Shown piece by piece: positions 22,187 to 33,800 of a stretch of DNA of 34,625 nucleotides. This DNA is from Prevotella sp. (GTDB lineage: Bacteria > Bacteroidota > Bacteroidia > Bacteroidales > Bacteroidaceae): positions 1-34,625 of the forward strand of contig JAEEVA010000033.1 of NCBI GenBank assembly GCA_016286995.1, read 5' to 3'. Numbering within the stretch: position 1 is the first letter of the stretch; each line of letters starts with the position of its first letter. The position numbers and the translations under genes are program-made. The notes under the pieces are model-generated. The model saw only the letters and a program-made list of their open reading frames with translations, was not told the origin of the DNA and made no database searches.

Positions 22187-24088
22187 GTGGAATTATTAAA
22201 GAAAATAATATATCCAGAGGACCTGCGGAAACTGACTGTTGACGAGTTGCCGGAACTATGTAGGGAACTGCGCGAGGACATCGTAAAAGAGCTGTCGGTG
22301 AATCCAGGACATCTGGCCTCCAGTTTGGGAGCCATTGAGATTACGGTGGCTTTGCATTATGTCTACGACACCCCTCATGACCGTATTGTGTGGGATGTGG
22401 GCCATCAGGCTTATGGACACAAGATACTGACTGGCAGGCGTGAACAGTTCTGTACCAACCGTAAATTGGGTGGACTGCGCCCATTCCCGTGTCCGACTGA
22501 GAGCGAATACGATACGTTTATGTGTGGTCATGCTTCCAACTCCATTTCAGCGGCGTTGGGTATGGCTGTGGCTGCTGCCAAAGAAGAACGGTCTGAGGGA
22601 CAGCCCGAGCGCAAGGTTGTGGCTGTCATAGGCGATGGTGCTATGTCGGGTGGACTGGCTTACGAGGGTCTGAACAATGTATCGTCGAGTGACAATGATA
22701 TTCTGATAGTATTGAACGACAACAATATGTCTATCGACCGGGCCGTGGGTGGCATGCAGGAGTATCTGCTGTCGCTCAACACCAACGAAACCTATAATGC
22801 CCTGCGTTTTAAGCTGACACGCTGGTTACATAGGATTGGCTTGTTGGAAGACGACCGCCGTCGTGGACTTATCCGTCTAACCAATGCCTTAAAGTCGGCC
22901 ATCTCCCATCAGCAGAACGTCTTCGAGGGTATGGATATACGTTACTTCGGTCCCTTTAACGGCCATGATGTCAAGGAACTGGTACGCATTCTGCGTCAGC
23001 TCAAGGAAATGAAAGGCCCTAAGCTGCTGCATCTGCATACTCAGAAAGGGCATGGCTATGCTCCGGCAGAGAAGGATGTCACCGTATGGCATGCACCAGG
23101 CAGGTTTGATGCAGAGACCGGACAGCGTCTGGTCAAGGACACGGAGAATATACCGCCCCGATTCCAGGATGTGTTTGGTGAGACGCTGTTGGAACTGGCC
23201 CAGCAGAATCCCAAGATTATTGGTGTTACCCCTGCTATGCCGACAGGTTGTTCAATGAATATCATGATGAAGGAGATGCCCGATCGTACCTTCGACGTCG
23301 GCATTGCCGAGGGACATGCCGTGACCTTCTCTGGAGGTATGGCCAAGGAGGGCTTGCTGCCTTTCTGTAATATCTATAGTGCCTTTGCCCAGCGGGCATA
23401 CGACAACATCATTCACGATGTAGCCATATTGAAGCTGAACGTAGTGCTTTGTCTGGATCGTGCAGGCTTAGTGGGAGAAGACGGACCGACGCATCATGGT
23501 GCCTTTGATATGGCAGCACTGCGTCCGATTCCTAATCTGACCATCGCCTCACCTATGGACGAACGTGAATTGCGCCGGCTGATGTATACGGCTCAATTGC
23601 CGGATAAGGGACCGTTTGTCATCCGATATCCTCGAGGACGTGGCTCACAAGTCGACTGGCATTGTCCGTTTGAAGAGATCCCCATTGGCAAGGGCCGCTG
23701 TCTGCGTCAAGGTGATGACGTGGCAGTCATTTCTATCGGCCCCGTCGGTGCCTCGGTTGCAGCGGCTATCGATGAACTTAGCACTTCTCACCCCTCACCT
23801 ATAGTGAGTGTCGCCCACTATGACCTCCGTTTTTTGAAGCCATTGGACGAAGAATTGTTACATGAGATAGGCCGTAAGTTCAAGAAAATTGTGACCGTTG
23901 AGGACGGCGTACGCAATGGCGGCATGGGCTCTGCTGTATTGGAATGGATGAGCGAACACGGTTATCAGCCTGTTGTCCGTCGTCTGGGACTGCCTGATGT
24001 TTTTGTCGAACATGGCAAGGTGAAAGAGCTGCAGACCATTGTGGGCATTGACCAAGAAAGCATCCAAAAAGCCATCTTAACAATATGA
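22187..24088 (+). CDS. dxs: 1-deoxy-D-xylulose-5-phosphate synthase
   Basis: 633 residues from a GTG at 22187 ([20 protein letters not shown] as encoded); a longer frame starting at 22136 begins inside the promoter. The enzyme condenses pyruvate and glyceraldehyde 3-phosphate, the first step of the MEP isoprenoid pathway, and needs thiamine diphosphate. Motifs: [29 protein letters not shown], the ThDP-binding [16 protein letters not shown] to NDNN segment, [41 protein letters not shown] and a C-terminal transketolase domain. Length is as expected. Its TGA overlaps the trkA start (ATGA). Confidence 0.96.
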   Translation: MELLKKIIYPEDLRKLTVDELPELCRELREDIVKELSVNPGHLASSLGAIEITVALHYVYDTPHDRIVWDVGHQAYGHKILTGRREQFCTNRKLGGLRPFPCPTESEYDTFMCGHASNSISAALGMAVAAAKEERSEGQPERKVVAVIGDGAMSGGLAYEGLNNVSSSDNDILIVLNDNNMSIDRAVGGMQEYLLSLNTNETYNALRFKLTRWLHRIGLLEDDRRRGLIRLTNALKSAISHQQNVFEGMDIRYFGPFNGHDVKELVRILRQLKEMKGPKLLHLHTQKGHGYAPAEKDVTVWHAPGRFDAETGQRLVKDTENIPPRFQDVFGETLLELAQQNPKIIGVTPAMPTGCSMNIMMKEMPDRTFDVGIAEGHAVTFSGGMAKEGLLPFCNIYSAFAQRAYDNIIHDVAILKLNVVLCLDRAGLVGEDGPTHHGAFDMAALRPIPNLTIASPMDERELRRLMYTAQLPDKGPFVIRYPRGRGSQVDWHCPFEEIPIGKGRCLRQGDDVAVISIGPVGASVAAAIDELSTSHPSPIVSVAHYDLRFLKPLDEELLHEIGRKFKKIVTVEDGVRNGGMGSAVLEWMSEHGYQPVVRRLGLPDVFVEHGKVKELQTIVGIDQESIQKAILTI

Positions 24089-25443
24089 AAATCATTATTG
24101 CCGGTGCAGGCGCCGTAGGTACTCACCTGTCAAAACTGCTGTCACGCGACCATCAGGACTGCGTGCTCATCGACGAAGATCCCGCTCGTTTGGGTGATTT
24201 GGACAGCAAGTATGATATCATGACCCTCCAGGGGCGTACCACCAGCATCAATACGATGAAGGAGGCTGGTGTAGAGCATGCCGATCTCTTTGTTGGCGTT
24301 ACTCCTGACGAGAGTCGTAATATGAATGCTTGTATGATAGCCCATGCCTTAGGCGCTAAGAAGACAGTGGCCCGCATCGACAATTTTGAATACCTTGACC
24401 CCACCCGCAAGGAACTCTTCGAGAAGATGGGCATTGACTCACTGATTTTCCCCGAGGTGCTGGCAGCCATCGATATTACCAATGGCTTGAAGATGTCATG
24501 GGTCCGTCAGCGTTGGGACGTCAATGGTGGTGATCTTGTCTTATTGGGTGTCAAACTCCGTCAGACGTGTCAGATATTGAACCGTCCGTTGCGAGAGCTT
24601 TGCGGTCCTGATGACCCTTATCATATTGTTGTTATCAAACGTGATGGCGAAGCACTTATTCCTGGCGGTAACGATGAGTTGCACGTCAACGACCTGGCCT
24701 ATTTTATGACGACCCGTGAGTATATTCCTTATGTCAGACAGATTGCCGGTAAGGAACATTATGCTGATGTAAAGAATGTCATCGTCATGGGTGGTGGCAG
24801 AACGGCAGTCCGTTTGGCCAAGATGCTCCCAGACTATATGAGCATGAAAATCATTGAACAGGATGAGTCGCGTTGTGAGAAACTTAATGAGAAACTTGCT
24901 GATAATGACGTCATGGTGATTCATGGCGACGGACGAGACCTGGGATTACTACAGGAAGAGGGCATCCAGAATACACAGGCTTTTGTAGCTTTGGCAGGTA
25001 ATGCCGAAACCAATATTCTGGCTTGTCTTACAGCCAAACGACTGGGTGTCCGTAAGACGGTGGCCATGGTGGAGAATCTGGACTATGTGGATATGGCCGA
25101 GAGTCTGGACATTGGAACCATCATCAATAAGAAAACGCTTGCAGCCAGTCATATATATCAGATGATGCTTGACGCTGATGTGTCAAATGTACGTAGTCTG
25201 ATGTTGGTTGATTCCGATGTGGCAGAGTTTTCTGCTGCCAAGGGTTCCAAAGTCACCAAACGTGTTGTGAAGGAACTTGGCATGCCATCGGGAGTCACTA
25301 TCGGTGGATTGGTTCGCAATGGTCAGGGTATTCTGGTCAATGGTAACACACAGATACAAGAGGGTGACCTGGTCATGGTGTTCTGTCACGAACATAACTT
25401 GAAGAAAGTAGAGAAGTATTTCAAGGCCAACATGTTATGGTAA
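24085..25443 (+). CDS. trkA: Trk system potassium uptake protein TrkA
   Basis: 452 residues with two Rossmann/RCK halves: an NAD-binding [13 protein letters not shown] at the start and a second [14 protein letters not shown] near residue 231, each followed by a TrkA-C type domain (the last one around [20 protein letters not shown] has GDLVMVF after it). It is the cytoplasmic regulator of the TrkH channel, gating it by nucleotide binding. It overlaps dxs by four bases and trkH by seven, so all three are translated as one unit. Confidence 0.95.
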   Translation: MKIIIAGAGAVGTHLSKLLSRDHQDCVLIDEDPARLGDLDSKYDIMTLQGRTTSINTMKEAGVEHADLFVGVTPDESRNMNACMIAHALGAKKTVARIDNFEYLDPTRKELFEKMGIDSLIFPEVLAAIDITNGLKMSWVRQRWDVNGGDLVLLGVKLRQTCQILNRPLRELCGPDDPYHIVVIKRDGEALIPGGNDELHVNDLAYFMTTREYIPYVRQIAGKEHYADVKNVIVMGGGRTAVRLAKMLPDYMSMKIIEQDESRCEKLNEKLADNDVMVIHGDGRDLGLLQEEGIQNTQAFVALAGNAETNILACLTAKRLGVRKTVAMVENLDYVDMAESLDIGTIINKKTLAASHIYQMMLDADVSNVRSLMLVDSDVAEFSAAKGSKVTKRVVKELGMPSGVTIGGLVRNGQGILVNGNTQIQEGDLVMVFCHEHNLKKVEKYFKANMLW

Positions 25444-26897
25444 ATTACTCTCTGGTCTATAAGATAATCGGATCGCTGCTATTCCTCTTGGGGTCGCTGC
25501 TGGGCATTTGTGCCGGTATCTCTGCGTACTATGCCGAGGATGACCTGATGCCTTTTGTTATCTCTGCCGTTCTTACTATTTGTGCTGGTTTTATATTGAA
25601 ATATTTCGGTCGTTCGGCTAATAATAACCTGAATCGTCGCGACAGCTATCTGCTGGTAACAGCCACTTGGGTCATCTTTTCTTTCTTCGGCATGCTACCG
25701 TTTCTTATTGGTGGTTATATTCCTAATATTACTAATGCCTACTTTGAAACGATGTCGGGCTTTACTACTACGGGAGCCACTATTCTCGACGATGTGGAAT
25801 GGCTGCCGCATGGTATTCTTTTCTGGCGTACTCAAACCCAGTGGATAGGTGGTTTGGGAATCGTCTTCTTCACTATTGCCATTCTGCCGTCAATGGTGGG
25901 TAACGGTAGCGTGAAAGTTTTCGCAGCAGAGGCTACAGGTCCTATCCGCTCGAAGATGCATCCGCGTCTGTCGACAATGGCCAAGTGGATTTGGACCATC
26001 TATCTTGGTTTAACGATTACTTGTGTCATGTCGTTCTATCTCTGTGGCATGCCTTGGTTCGACAGTATCAACTACGCCATGACCACCACGGCTACAGGCG
26101 GTTTTACTACTCATAACGATTCGACGGTCTATTTTCAGTCGGCTGCCGTTGATTATGTTTCCGCGCTCTTTCAGTTCTTGGCAGGTATTAACTTTGCCAT
26201 GCTCTACTTCGCTATCTTCAAGTTGAGAATAGGTGCATTGTTCAAAAGCTCGGAGTTTAAGTTGTATGTGTTTGTCGTCACAGCCTGCACCTTGTTCATC
26301 ATGTATCTGCTGATGACGCGTAACGGCTATGGTATGGAACGGGCCTTCCGTTCGGCATTGTTCCAGGTAGTATCGTTCATGACAACTACTGGCTTGTTCA
26401 ACGATGACGCGGCCATGTGGCCACAAATCACATGGGTCATCATGGGGTGTCTCATGTTTATGGGTGCCTGTTCAGGTTCGACGACGGGTGGTTTTAAGTG
26501 CATCCGCTGTGTGATGGTGTTGAAGGTGCTACGCAACGAGTTCCGCAAGATAGTGCACCCCAATGCCGTTTTGCCTGTTAAAATTAACGGTCAGACCATA
26601 TCGCAGCAAAGACTGTCTACATTGCTGGCATTTTTCGCCATCTATACTATAATGGTAATGATTTGTACCACTATTATGATAGTGGCAGGTATTGACAATA
26701 CCAATGCTATTGCCATTGCTTTTGGATGTTTGAGCAATGTCGGACCGTCTTTGAGTACGCGTATCGGTCCAGAGATGTCATGGAGTGAGCTCCCCGAATA
26801 TATCAAGTGGATCTGTTCGTTTCTGATGCTTGTCGGTCGTTTGGAAATTATGTCGGTACTGGTGCTTTTCACCAGAGGATTCTGGCGAGACAACTGA
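25437..26897 (+). CDS. trkH: Trk system potassium uptake protein TrkH
   Basis: 486 residues, an inner-membrane potassium channel-like transporter. The four selectivity-filter loops are visible: SGFTTTGATILD, TTTATGGFTTHND, SFMTTTGLFNDD and LSNVGPSLSTRIGP. The TQWIGGLGIVFFTIAILP and GSTTGGFKCIR segments are also typical, and about ten hydrophobic helices are present. It works with TrkA encoded just upstream. Confidence 0.96.
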   Translation: MVNYSLVYKIIGSLLFLLGSLLGICAGISAYYAEDDLMPFVISAVLTICAGFILKYFGRSANNNLNRRDSYLLVTATWVIFSFFGMLPFLIGGYIPNITNAYFETMSGFTTTGATILDDVEWLPHGILFWRTQTQWIGGLGIVFFTIAILPSMVGNGSVKVFAAEATGPIRSKMHPRLSTMAKWIWTIYLGLTITCVMSFYLCGMPWFDSINYAMTTTATGGFTTHNDSTVYFQSAAVDYVSALFQFLAGINFAMLYFAIFKLRIGALFKSSEFKLYVFVVTACTLFIMYLLMTRNGYGMERAFRSALFQVVSFMTTTGLFNDDAAMWPQITWVIMGCLMFMGACSGSTTGGFKCIRCVMVLKVLRNEFRKIVHPNAVLPVKINGQTISQQRLSTLLAFFAIYTIMVMICTTIMIVAGIDNTNAIAIAFGCLSNVGPSLSTRIGPEMSWSELPEYIKWICSFLMLVGRLEIMSVLVLFTRGFWRDN

Positions 26898-26900
26898 GGA

Positions 26901-26932
26901 ACAATAAAACAATAAAACAATAAAAAAATAAA
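26901..26932. repeat. Octamer repeat ACAATAAA between trkH and manA
   Basis: ACAATAAA three times, then AAAATAAA. It fills half of the 69-base gap; the remainder is an A-rich tract. No promoter box is visible here, so manA may be read from the dxs promoter. Confidence 0.8.
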
Positions 26933-26966
26933 GCATTAAATTACAAAACAAAACAATAAAACACTA

Positions 26967-27881
26967 ATGACACATTATTATAAATTCATACCACTGCCAA
27001 GGACGCTGATATGGGGTACCGAGATTTGGCAGATTAGTGGTGTTAAAGACTATGAGACGAAAGTGGAGGGTGATTCCGAATCGCTGTCCATTAACGATAT
27101 TGTCCGTAGTCAAAAAGCTGCACTGCTTGGTGAGGCCAACTACCAGCGTTTTGGTGATGAGTTCCCCCTGCTCATCAAATTCATCGATGCCCGTCAGGAA
27201 TTGAGCATACAGGTTCATCCCTCTGACGAGGTAGCCCGCCGACAAGGCAAGCCACGTGGAAAGACGGAGATGTGGTATGTGATGGAATCGGCCCCCACGG
27301 CAACGCTCTACAGTGGTCTTAAACAAAAGATTACACCTGAGGAATATGAGGCATTGGTGGATAATGACACCATTTGCGATGCGCTGGCTAAATATGATGT
27401 GAAGGAGGGTGACTGCTTCTTTATTCCTGCCGGACGTATTCATGCCATAGGAACGGGTTGCTACTTGACTGAAATTCAGCAGACAAGTGACATTACTTAC
27501 CGTATCTATGACTACAAGCGTCGTGACAAGGATGGTAACTTCCGCCAACTACATACCAAGGAGGCTGCCGAGAGCATTGACTATACCGTATTGCCAAACT
27601 ATCGTCAGCAGTACACACCTGTCAAGAACCAAAGCCAGTTGCTGGTAGAGTGTCCCTATTTCAATACGGCCGTCTATGACCTTGACGAGCCCATGCAGAT
27701 AGATTATTCTGAGCTTGATTCCTTTGTCGTCCTGATAGGTTTAAAGGGAGAAGGAACGCTGACCATTGATGGCGAAACCATTTCCTTCTGTGGTGGAGAA
27801 ACCATTTTGTTGCCTGCTACCTGCAAGGAGGTTTGTACTCAGGGAACCCTGAAGTTCCTTGAAACTTACGTTATTTCGTAG
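26967..27881 (+). CDS. manA: Mannose-6-phosphate isomerase, class I
   Basis: 304 residues, the short cupin-type enzyme that interconverts mannose 6-phosphate and fructose 6-phosphate. Zinc ligands are recognisable: Gln82 and His84 in LSIQVHP, Glu101 in GKTEMWY and His159 in GRIHAIG. The QQTSDITYRIYDY motif follows. The C-terminal cupin half (GEGTLTIDGETISFCGGETI) completes the fold. The stop lies three bases from the stop of sprA on the other strand. Confidence 0.94.
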   Translation: MTHYYKFIPLPRTLIWGTEIWQISGVKDYETKVEGDSESLSINDIVRSQKAALLGEANYQRFGDEFPLLIKFIDARQELSIQVHPSDEVARRQGKPRGKTEMWYVMESAPTATLYSGLKQKITPEEYEALVDNDTICDALAKYDVKEGDCFFIPAGRIHAIGTGCYLTEIQQTSDITYRIYDYKRRDKDGNFRQLHTKEAAESIDYTVLPNYRQQYTPVKNQSQLLVECPYFNTAVYDLDEPMQIDYSELDSFVVLIGLKGEGTLTIDGETISFCGGETILLPATCKEVCTQGTLKFLETYVIS

Positions 27882-27884
27882 TTT

Positions 27885-30800
27885 TTATCGCGTTAGCGAG
27901 AATTTCATGGAGAGTCCGAAGTCGCGTGTCGTCGTCGGATACGAACTGCTGGACAACAGTGGCGTGTTGGTTTGGCGGTCGTAGTAGAACGATAGGGTAA
28001 GCAGGCGCGACAGGGTGTAGTCTGCCAGGAACGAAATCTTCAGGGCTGAATTGCCACTACTTGCTGCCGACGTTCTGCTGGCAATGTCGCGGGTAATAGC
28101 CGCCTGGTCACGCAGCGTCAGGTCGAGGCGTAGGTTCAGGTCATGGTTGACGCCGCCCTTGCCTCGTGTAGAACCTTGCGCATTTTGGTCGTTTTGATTG
28201 CTCTTCGATCCTTTTTGCGACTTCTTGATCTTTCGTGACATGCCGCTATTGAACAAACGGAAGTCACTGATTTTATAGCCCAAACCTATTACCCAGTCGT
28301 TTGAACGGTTCTCGTTGATTTGTATGCTGGTGGTTGAGAGTGTCAAGGCACGCGTCCGACGGAACTCTGCCTTGACAGTGAGATTGTTGTTGAGCGTAGC
28401 GTCCATACCCAGCAACGGGGCAAAACTCTCCTGAATGGTAACTGTCGGTACGCTCCAACCCAACATTGATGCCGTTGCCGTACCACTCGTGTAGCTGCCT
28501 ACTGCGTAGACACTCTTGTAAGAGTGGTTGATGTTCACCGACTTGAAATGATCACTGAGCCACGGCAACTTAGACAGTCCTCCATAGCGAAGTGTCCAGT
28601 TAGGCAGCAGGCGTGTCAGGGCAGGGAAGAAGTCGAGTGAACCGCCACCACTGCTGGTATAGGTGTTGAGGAATGCCGGTATCATCACGGCAGCACTGTA
28701 TTGGTCTACTTCCTGGCCATAGTGGGCTGCAGCCTTGGCCTGATAGTCGGGTAAGGCATTGCAGAAACGGTCGAAGACCTTTGAGGGATAGCCGTTGTTG
28801 GCATCACCCATCGACTCGAATGCCGACGATATGGAAAGTGTCGTCATGGTGAAGGTACCACTCTGGGTCGTCGGCATACCGTCGTACATATACTGGATAG
28901 AACGGGCTTTTGACTCTGTTCTTGATGCATTCAGGTCTATCTTCAAGTCACGTACAGGTTCCAGCGTGGCCCGCAACTGCAAGTCGATGGTCTGGTTGGT
29001 GGCAGCCGGTGATGTCAGACTGTCTGAGAGCCATCCATTATCACGTGCCTTGCCGATGAAACTGTCATCGGTCATTCCGAAAGCAAAAGCCAGACCAGGT
29101 GCCATCACGTTGCCACTGGTGTTTTGTCCGAAGGCGTCACCGGCCATCGGCATGAAGCCAGGAAGTGACATGGAATACTGGTTGCGGTAGCTGATGCCGA
29201 TGGTACGGGCCATCATCAGTACACGGGCTACAGATTGTGTCGGTTTATACCACCAGTCGTTCTCCAGCGACGGCTTGGGCGTCACTGTCACACTGATAGC
29301 AACCGAGTCCTTGTTCTTGATGCGTATCTTGTTTTCGTCGATGACCTTGTATTTGACAGGATAGCTCTTGCCGTCCTTGGTTTTAGCGGTCACGATCAGC
29401 CGCTTGCTTTTCTTGTTATGGGTGATAGTGAAGGTGGTGTCGGGCTTCAGCGTCAGTTCCTGCTGGTAGGAATTCTTGTTCTTGGGCAGATTCTTATCGT
29501 CGTTTTTACCTTTGGAATTTTTACCGGCAGGAGATTTTCCATCCTTGCCATCCTTGCTATCCTTGCCATCTTTCCCTTCTTTTCCGTCTTTGCCATCTTT
29601 TCCATCCTTGCCATTCTTGTTGCCTTTTGAATTCTTCGGCTTATTGGTGGTGGCTGCCTTCTTGAAACGCTCGTTGGTCTTTTTCAGGAAGGGGAAGTGG
29701 TTGTAGAGTGTCTCGAGGTTCAGATTGCCGTTGATGTTCAGCTGTCGGTTGTTCGAGATGGTATTTCCCAGCGATTTGCCGTCTTCCAACCTCATGCCAC
29801 GTACCCAGTTGTAAGAAGCATTATAGCTGGCATCGGCATTCACCCAGTCCAAAATGGGTAGCTTGTTCAGTGGCAGCTGGTAACTGGCTGTGAATGTCTG
29901 GCGGTAGTTCAACGGAGTTCCTAAATGCTTGATGCTATGCCATACGGAGTCCTTCCACGCCGTGTAACGGTCTGGATAGAGATCTTTGTTGATGGGGAGG
30001 TCACTATCGGGTTCCTCAATTTCCGCCTGAGTACCCGACTGGAAGTTCATGTGTAAGTTCTTTGTGAAGTCCCATCGCAGCGAGAAATCGCGGTTCCATA
30101 GGAATGTCGAACTCCACTGAGCGGGTATCTTCGAGCCTCCTAGATTGTCCATGTCACGTTCCTGTAATTCGGAATAGGTGTGAGACAAATCGGTGTTGAA
30201 CGTGATGTTCTGCGGTAGGTAGTTGATGCCGAAGGCTTTAGGCAGTGCCATCCATTTCGACTTTGACTTTGATTTCTTGAACGGTTCCCACGTTTTATAC
30301 ACAGGGGTGTAGGTGTAGTTGAAGGAACCTCTCCACTCGTCTTCGTGCTCATAGACAGTCGTTTCACCCGAACGGCGTGTGTTCCTTGAACTGTATGAGA
30401 ACGAGAAGTTGGCTGGATCGTATGGCATGGGGTGACGCTTGGTCTTGATGCCTACACGGACATTGCTTAGCGAGAAGTTCTTGGTGGTCGCCTTGGTGAT
30501 GGCTATCGACTCGATACTATCGCGCTCATGCTGGTCGGCTACTGACTCCAAGGCGTCATCCAGTTCCATATCGGTATCCAGCGGATTGTATTTCGGCCTT
30601 GTTATCTCCTTTGTCACACTATAATAAATAGGTGCAGTCACCTTCATCTTGTCAGGGAAGAACTTGCCCAGCTCGAAATTGGTGGTTAGTGAATAGGTCT
30701 TGTAGTTGTCTGTGGTGCGCTGTGCCACCGATTCCTCAATGCCACCGAATCCCTCGGTGATGATTTTTCCCATCAGGTTTACCGTACCGACATCCGACAG

Positions 30801-33800
30801 TTGTACGTTCAGGTTACCCGATGCTGCCCAGCCGCCCTTGTTGTTGACGTCCATCAGTCGTAACTCATTGACCCAAACCTCACCCGACTTCATGGTGCCA
30901 GTCAGGTTACGCACACCAATAATCATGGTCTTCACCTCGCCCAACGACGGATTACCCATGATGCTGATACGGTTGTTGGCATTGTCAGGGTCATAATCAT
31001 AGTATTCCGTTGTATAGCTGGCCGTTCCTATTGCACGGGCCTGGTTGCGTGCCTTCTTCAAATGCGTGAATATAGAAAGGTCAATGTTGAGCATGTTTTC
31101 CAACGGCCATACTGCACGGCAGTCGTCCAAATTATACTTGTTGTAGTCATTGCGGTCGGGCGTCAGTTTCAGTGGAATGAGATATTCGTAGTAGTTATTA
31201 CGATAGTCGCTGCCAAGACGTATGAAGACGGCCAGTTGGTCGTCACCCAGCGTGTTGTCGTCAATTAAGTGGTTGGCGTGCACGAACATCTGTATGCGCT
31301 TATACTGGCGCAGGTCGAGGGTGGTGTTTCGGTAGACGGCTTTCGATTCGCCCTGGCTCAGGTTCTTCACCATCATACACAGAGACTGCTCGTTGGCCTC
31401 AGTCAGCTGAGGTTGTGACGGGTCTGTCACTCGTGAGATGCCTGGTGGCACCACATAGTTCACTGGCCGGCGGTCATTGTTCTCTTCAATGTTGACGGCG
31501 CTGACTTCCATTGTACCGCTATTCGAACTGCCTGTCAGTTCCTGTTCATAGACACGCCATTCGCCACGTACCAGATCGAGCGATCCGAAACGTAATACAA
31601 TAGGTTTGCGGAACTGTGTGAGGAACATACGCATGAAGCGGATGCTTGTAAAGTCGCTGATGCCACCTACAGGTTCTTCATACTGATTGAGAGGGATTCG
31701 GAACTGGTACCACTTTACCGGCTCTTTCTTGCCATTGCGCAACGAAGCCGTGTGCTCTCGGATGTCGGTAATGAAGTTGTGCCCCAGTCGTAAGTCTTCA
31801 GGACGTATGCTGACATGGTACTGGTAGTAGCGTTCATACTCATTCAGCGTGTAGTCCTGGTTAATATCCTCAACGTCGGGGTATGACTTGTATGACGTAT
31901 CGTAACCTTCCGTCTGCTGGTCATTGTCGGGCGAGTTGCCCTGTGGCATGTTGATACGCTTGTAGCGGTCCAGAATACTGGCCTTTCGCTCGTCCAGATC
32001 GCTGCCGCGGAAGTAGTGGTAATTGTCGTTGGCAGGGTCTTGGTTCCAGGCTGTGCGTACGCTGTCGTTCACATTGACATGGCTTAGGAAGTCTGCATAG
32101 GCAGGATATGAGCGCTCTTCTTCGTCATTCAGACCGTTCAGACCCACGTCCTGTTTGGCACGTGCTCCGCTGGTGTTGGCAAAAGCGTAAGTCTGCGTGG
32201 CCTGTATGGGAATCTTACCCCACTGGGTGGTGGTATATGACGAGGAACCGTCGACGGGCATGCCGCTCTCATAGAATTTCTTGCCGTCGTGGAGGATGTC
32301 CTCGCTCACCTCACCGAGGTTGATGTATAGGTCGCCACCGTAGTCGGCAGCATCTGGTTCCTGTGATGAATAGATGAATGGGTCAAGGAGCCAGAACTCG
32401 ATGTACTCGATATTAGCCGTCTCGAAGTCGTTGGTGTCCAGCTTGCGCATCATGCCGCCCCAGTTCTGTAGCGGCACCTTCAGTGAACCGTCCATGTTGA
32501 CGTTGGTGTTCAGGTTGTATGGACCACGTTCCTGCGGATAGTATGCCAGATTCAGAATGGGCAGTGTCGATGTAGCGCCACTGTAAGTCGACTGTTGGCG
32601 GTTGGGGTATAGCTCACTGACGTACACGGCACGGACGTAGTGGTTCGACAGTTGCTCCAGGTCGCTCTTGATGTGGGCGGGTGTCAATGATGACGAGCGA
32701 TAGGTGAAGAGAGGGTCGATGGTGTACCACGACAGCAAGGCACGGTTGTAGCTGCTTGATACCGAGTCTTTGTCGTTGTATTCAGGGAACATGGTGGGTA
32801 CGCTGGAAATGTTCCATGACTTAGGTTCCATGACGTCAATGGCACTGGTAGCATTCTCGAAGTCGTCGATATACGAGGCGTTGTCCTGTGTGCCGCTGGC
32901 TGTACCTGCTATGAGGTGTGCGAATTCTCCTGTAAAGGTGATTTGCGAGGGTTGCGTACAGTGCAGCAGTGGTAAACGGTCGAGCATGCTTGTCAGCCAC
33001 TGGCTCTCGGTCTTCCAGTTGATGTTCAGTCCCCACAGCGTATTCTTCAGTGGCTCGCTGCCCATGGTGACCTTCGATGTCAATGCCTGTTCCGACAAGT
33101 GTTGCAGGGTACCGCCTATCTGGAAGTCTTTCGAGAAGTCATATTCCCAGTTGAGTCCTAACATGGTCTTCCGCTGCATGCCGTATTCCGTGTTCGACTC
33201 CAGCGACACATTGACGCTGGTGCCGGCGTCGATGATGCTCTGGTTCAGGATGGTCACCTCACCAGCCGAGTAGTCCACGCTATAGTCCGACCCCTCGGTC
33301 AGCGTCACACCACCAGCTGTGACAACCACCGAACCTTGTGGCACGTTGTATGCACCCAGTGAGATGACATTGGCCGCCGACCCTTTGAACTGTCCTACCA
33401 GCAGGTATTTGTCCTTATCGGTCATTTGGCGGGCAGCAGTTCGTGTAGTGTCGTACAGTTCATGGAAGGTATAGCGTTCAGCTATGTCAGGGCTGACACC
33501 GTTGCGCAGCAGGAAGTTGCGGAGCGTCGTGCCAAACGGTTCTGCCGATGGGAAGAACACACGGCCGTTCTGGACGGTGTAACCCTCCACGAAGTCAAAT
33601 ACGCCGTTGGGGTGTAGTTTATTGTTGTTGTCTAAGCGGTCGCAGCCCAGTCCACGCAGTAGTGTGATATCCTTTACCTCTGGAACGTAGGTCAGGTAGA
33701 CGCCAGCAGTGTCGCTCTTGTACTTGATGTCGAGTTTGAACTTCGTCTTTTCAACGTTCGACGCCAGATAGTACACGTTTTTCATCATCAGCGACCAGTT

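Noticed and set aside
21945..22242. Two overlapping plus-strand frames with 25-residue repeats upstream of dxs
   Set aside because: The repeat in the protein only reflects the 75-bp DNA unit, which is a multiple of three. The region contains promoters, and both frames run through the dxs promoter.
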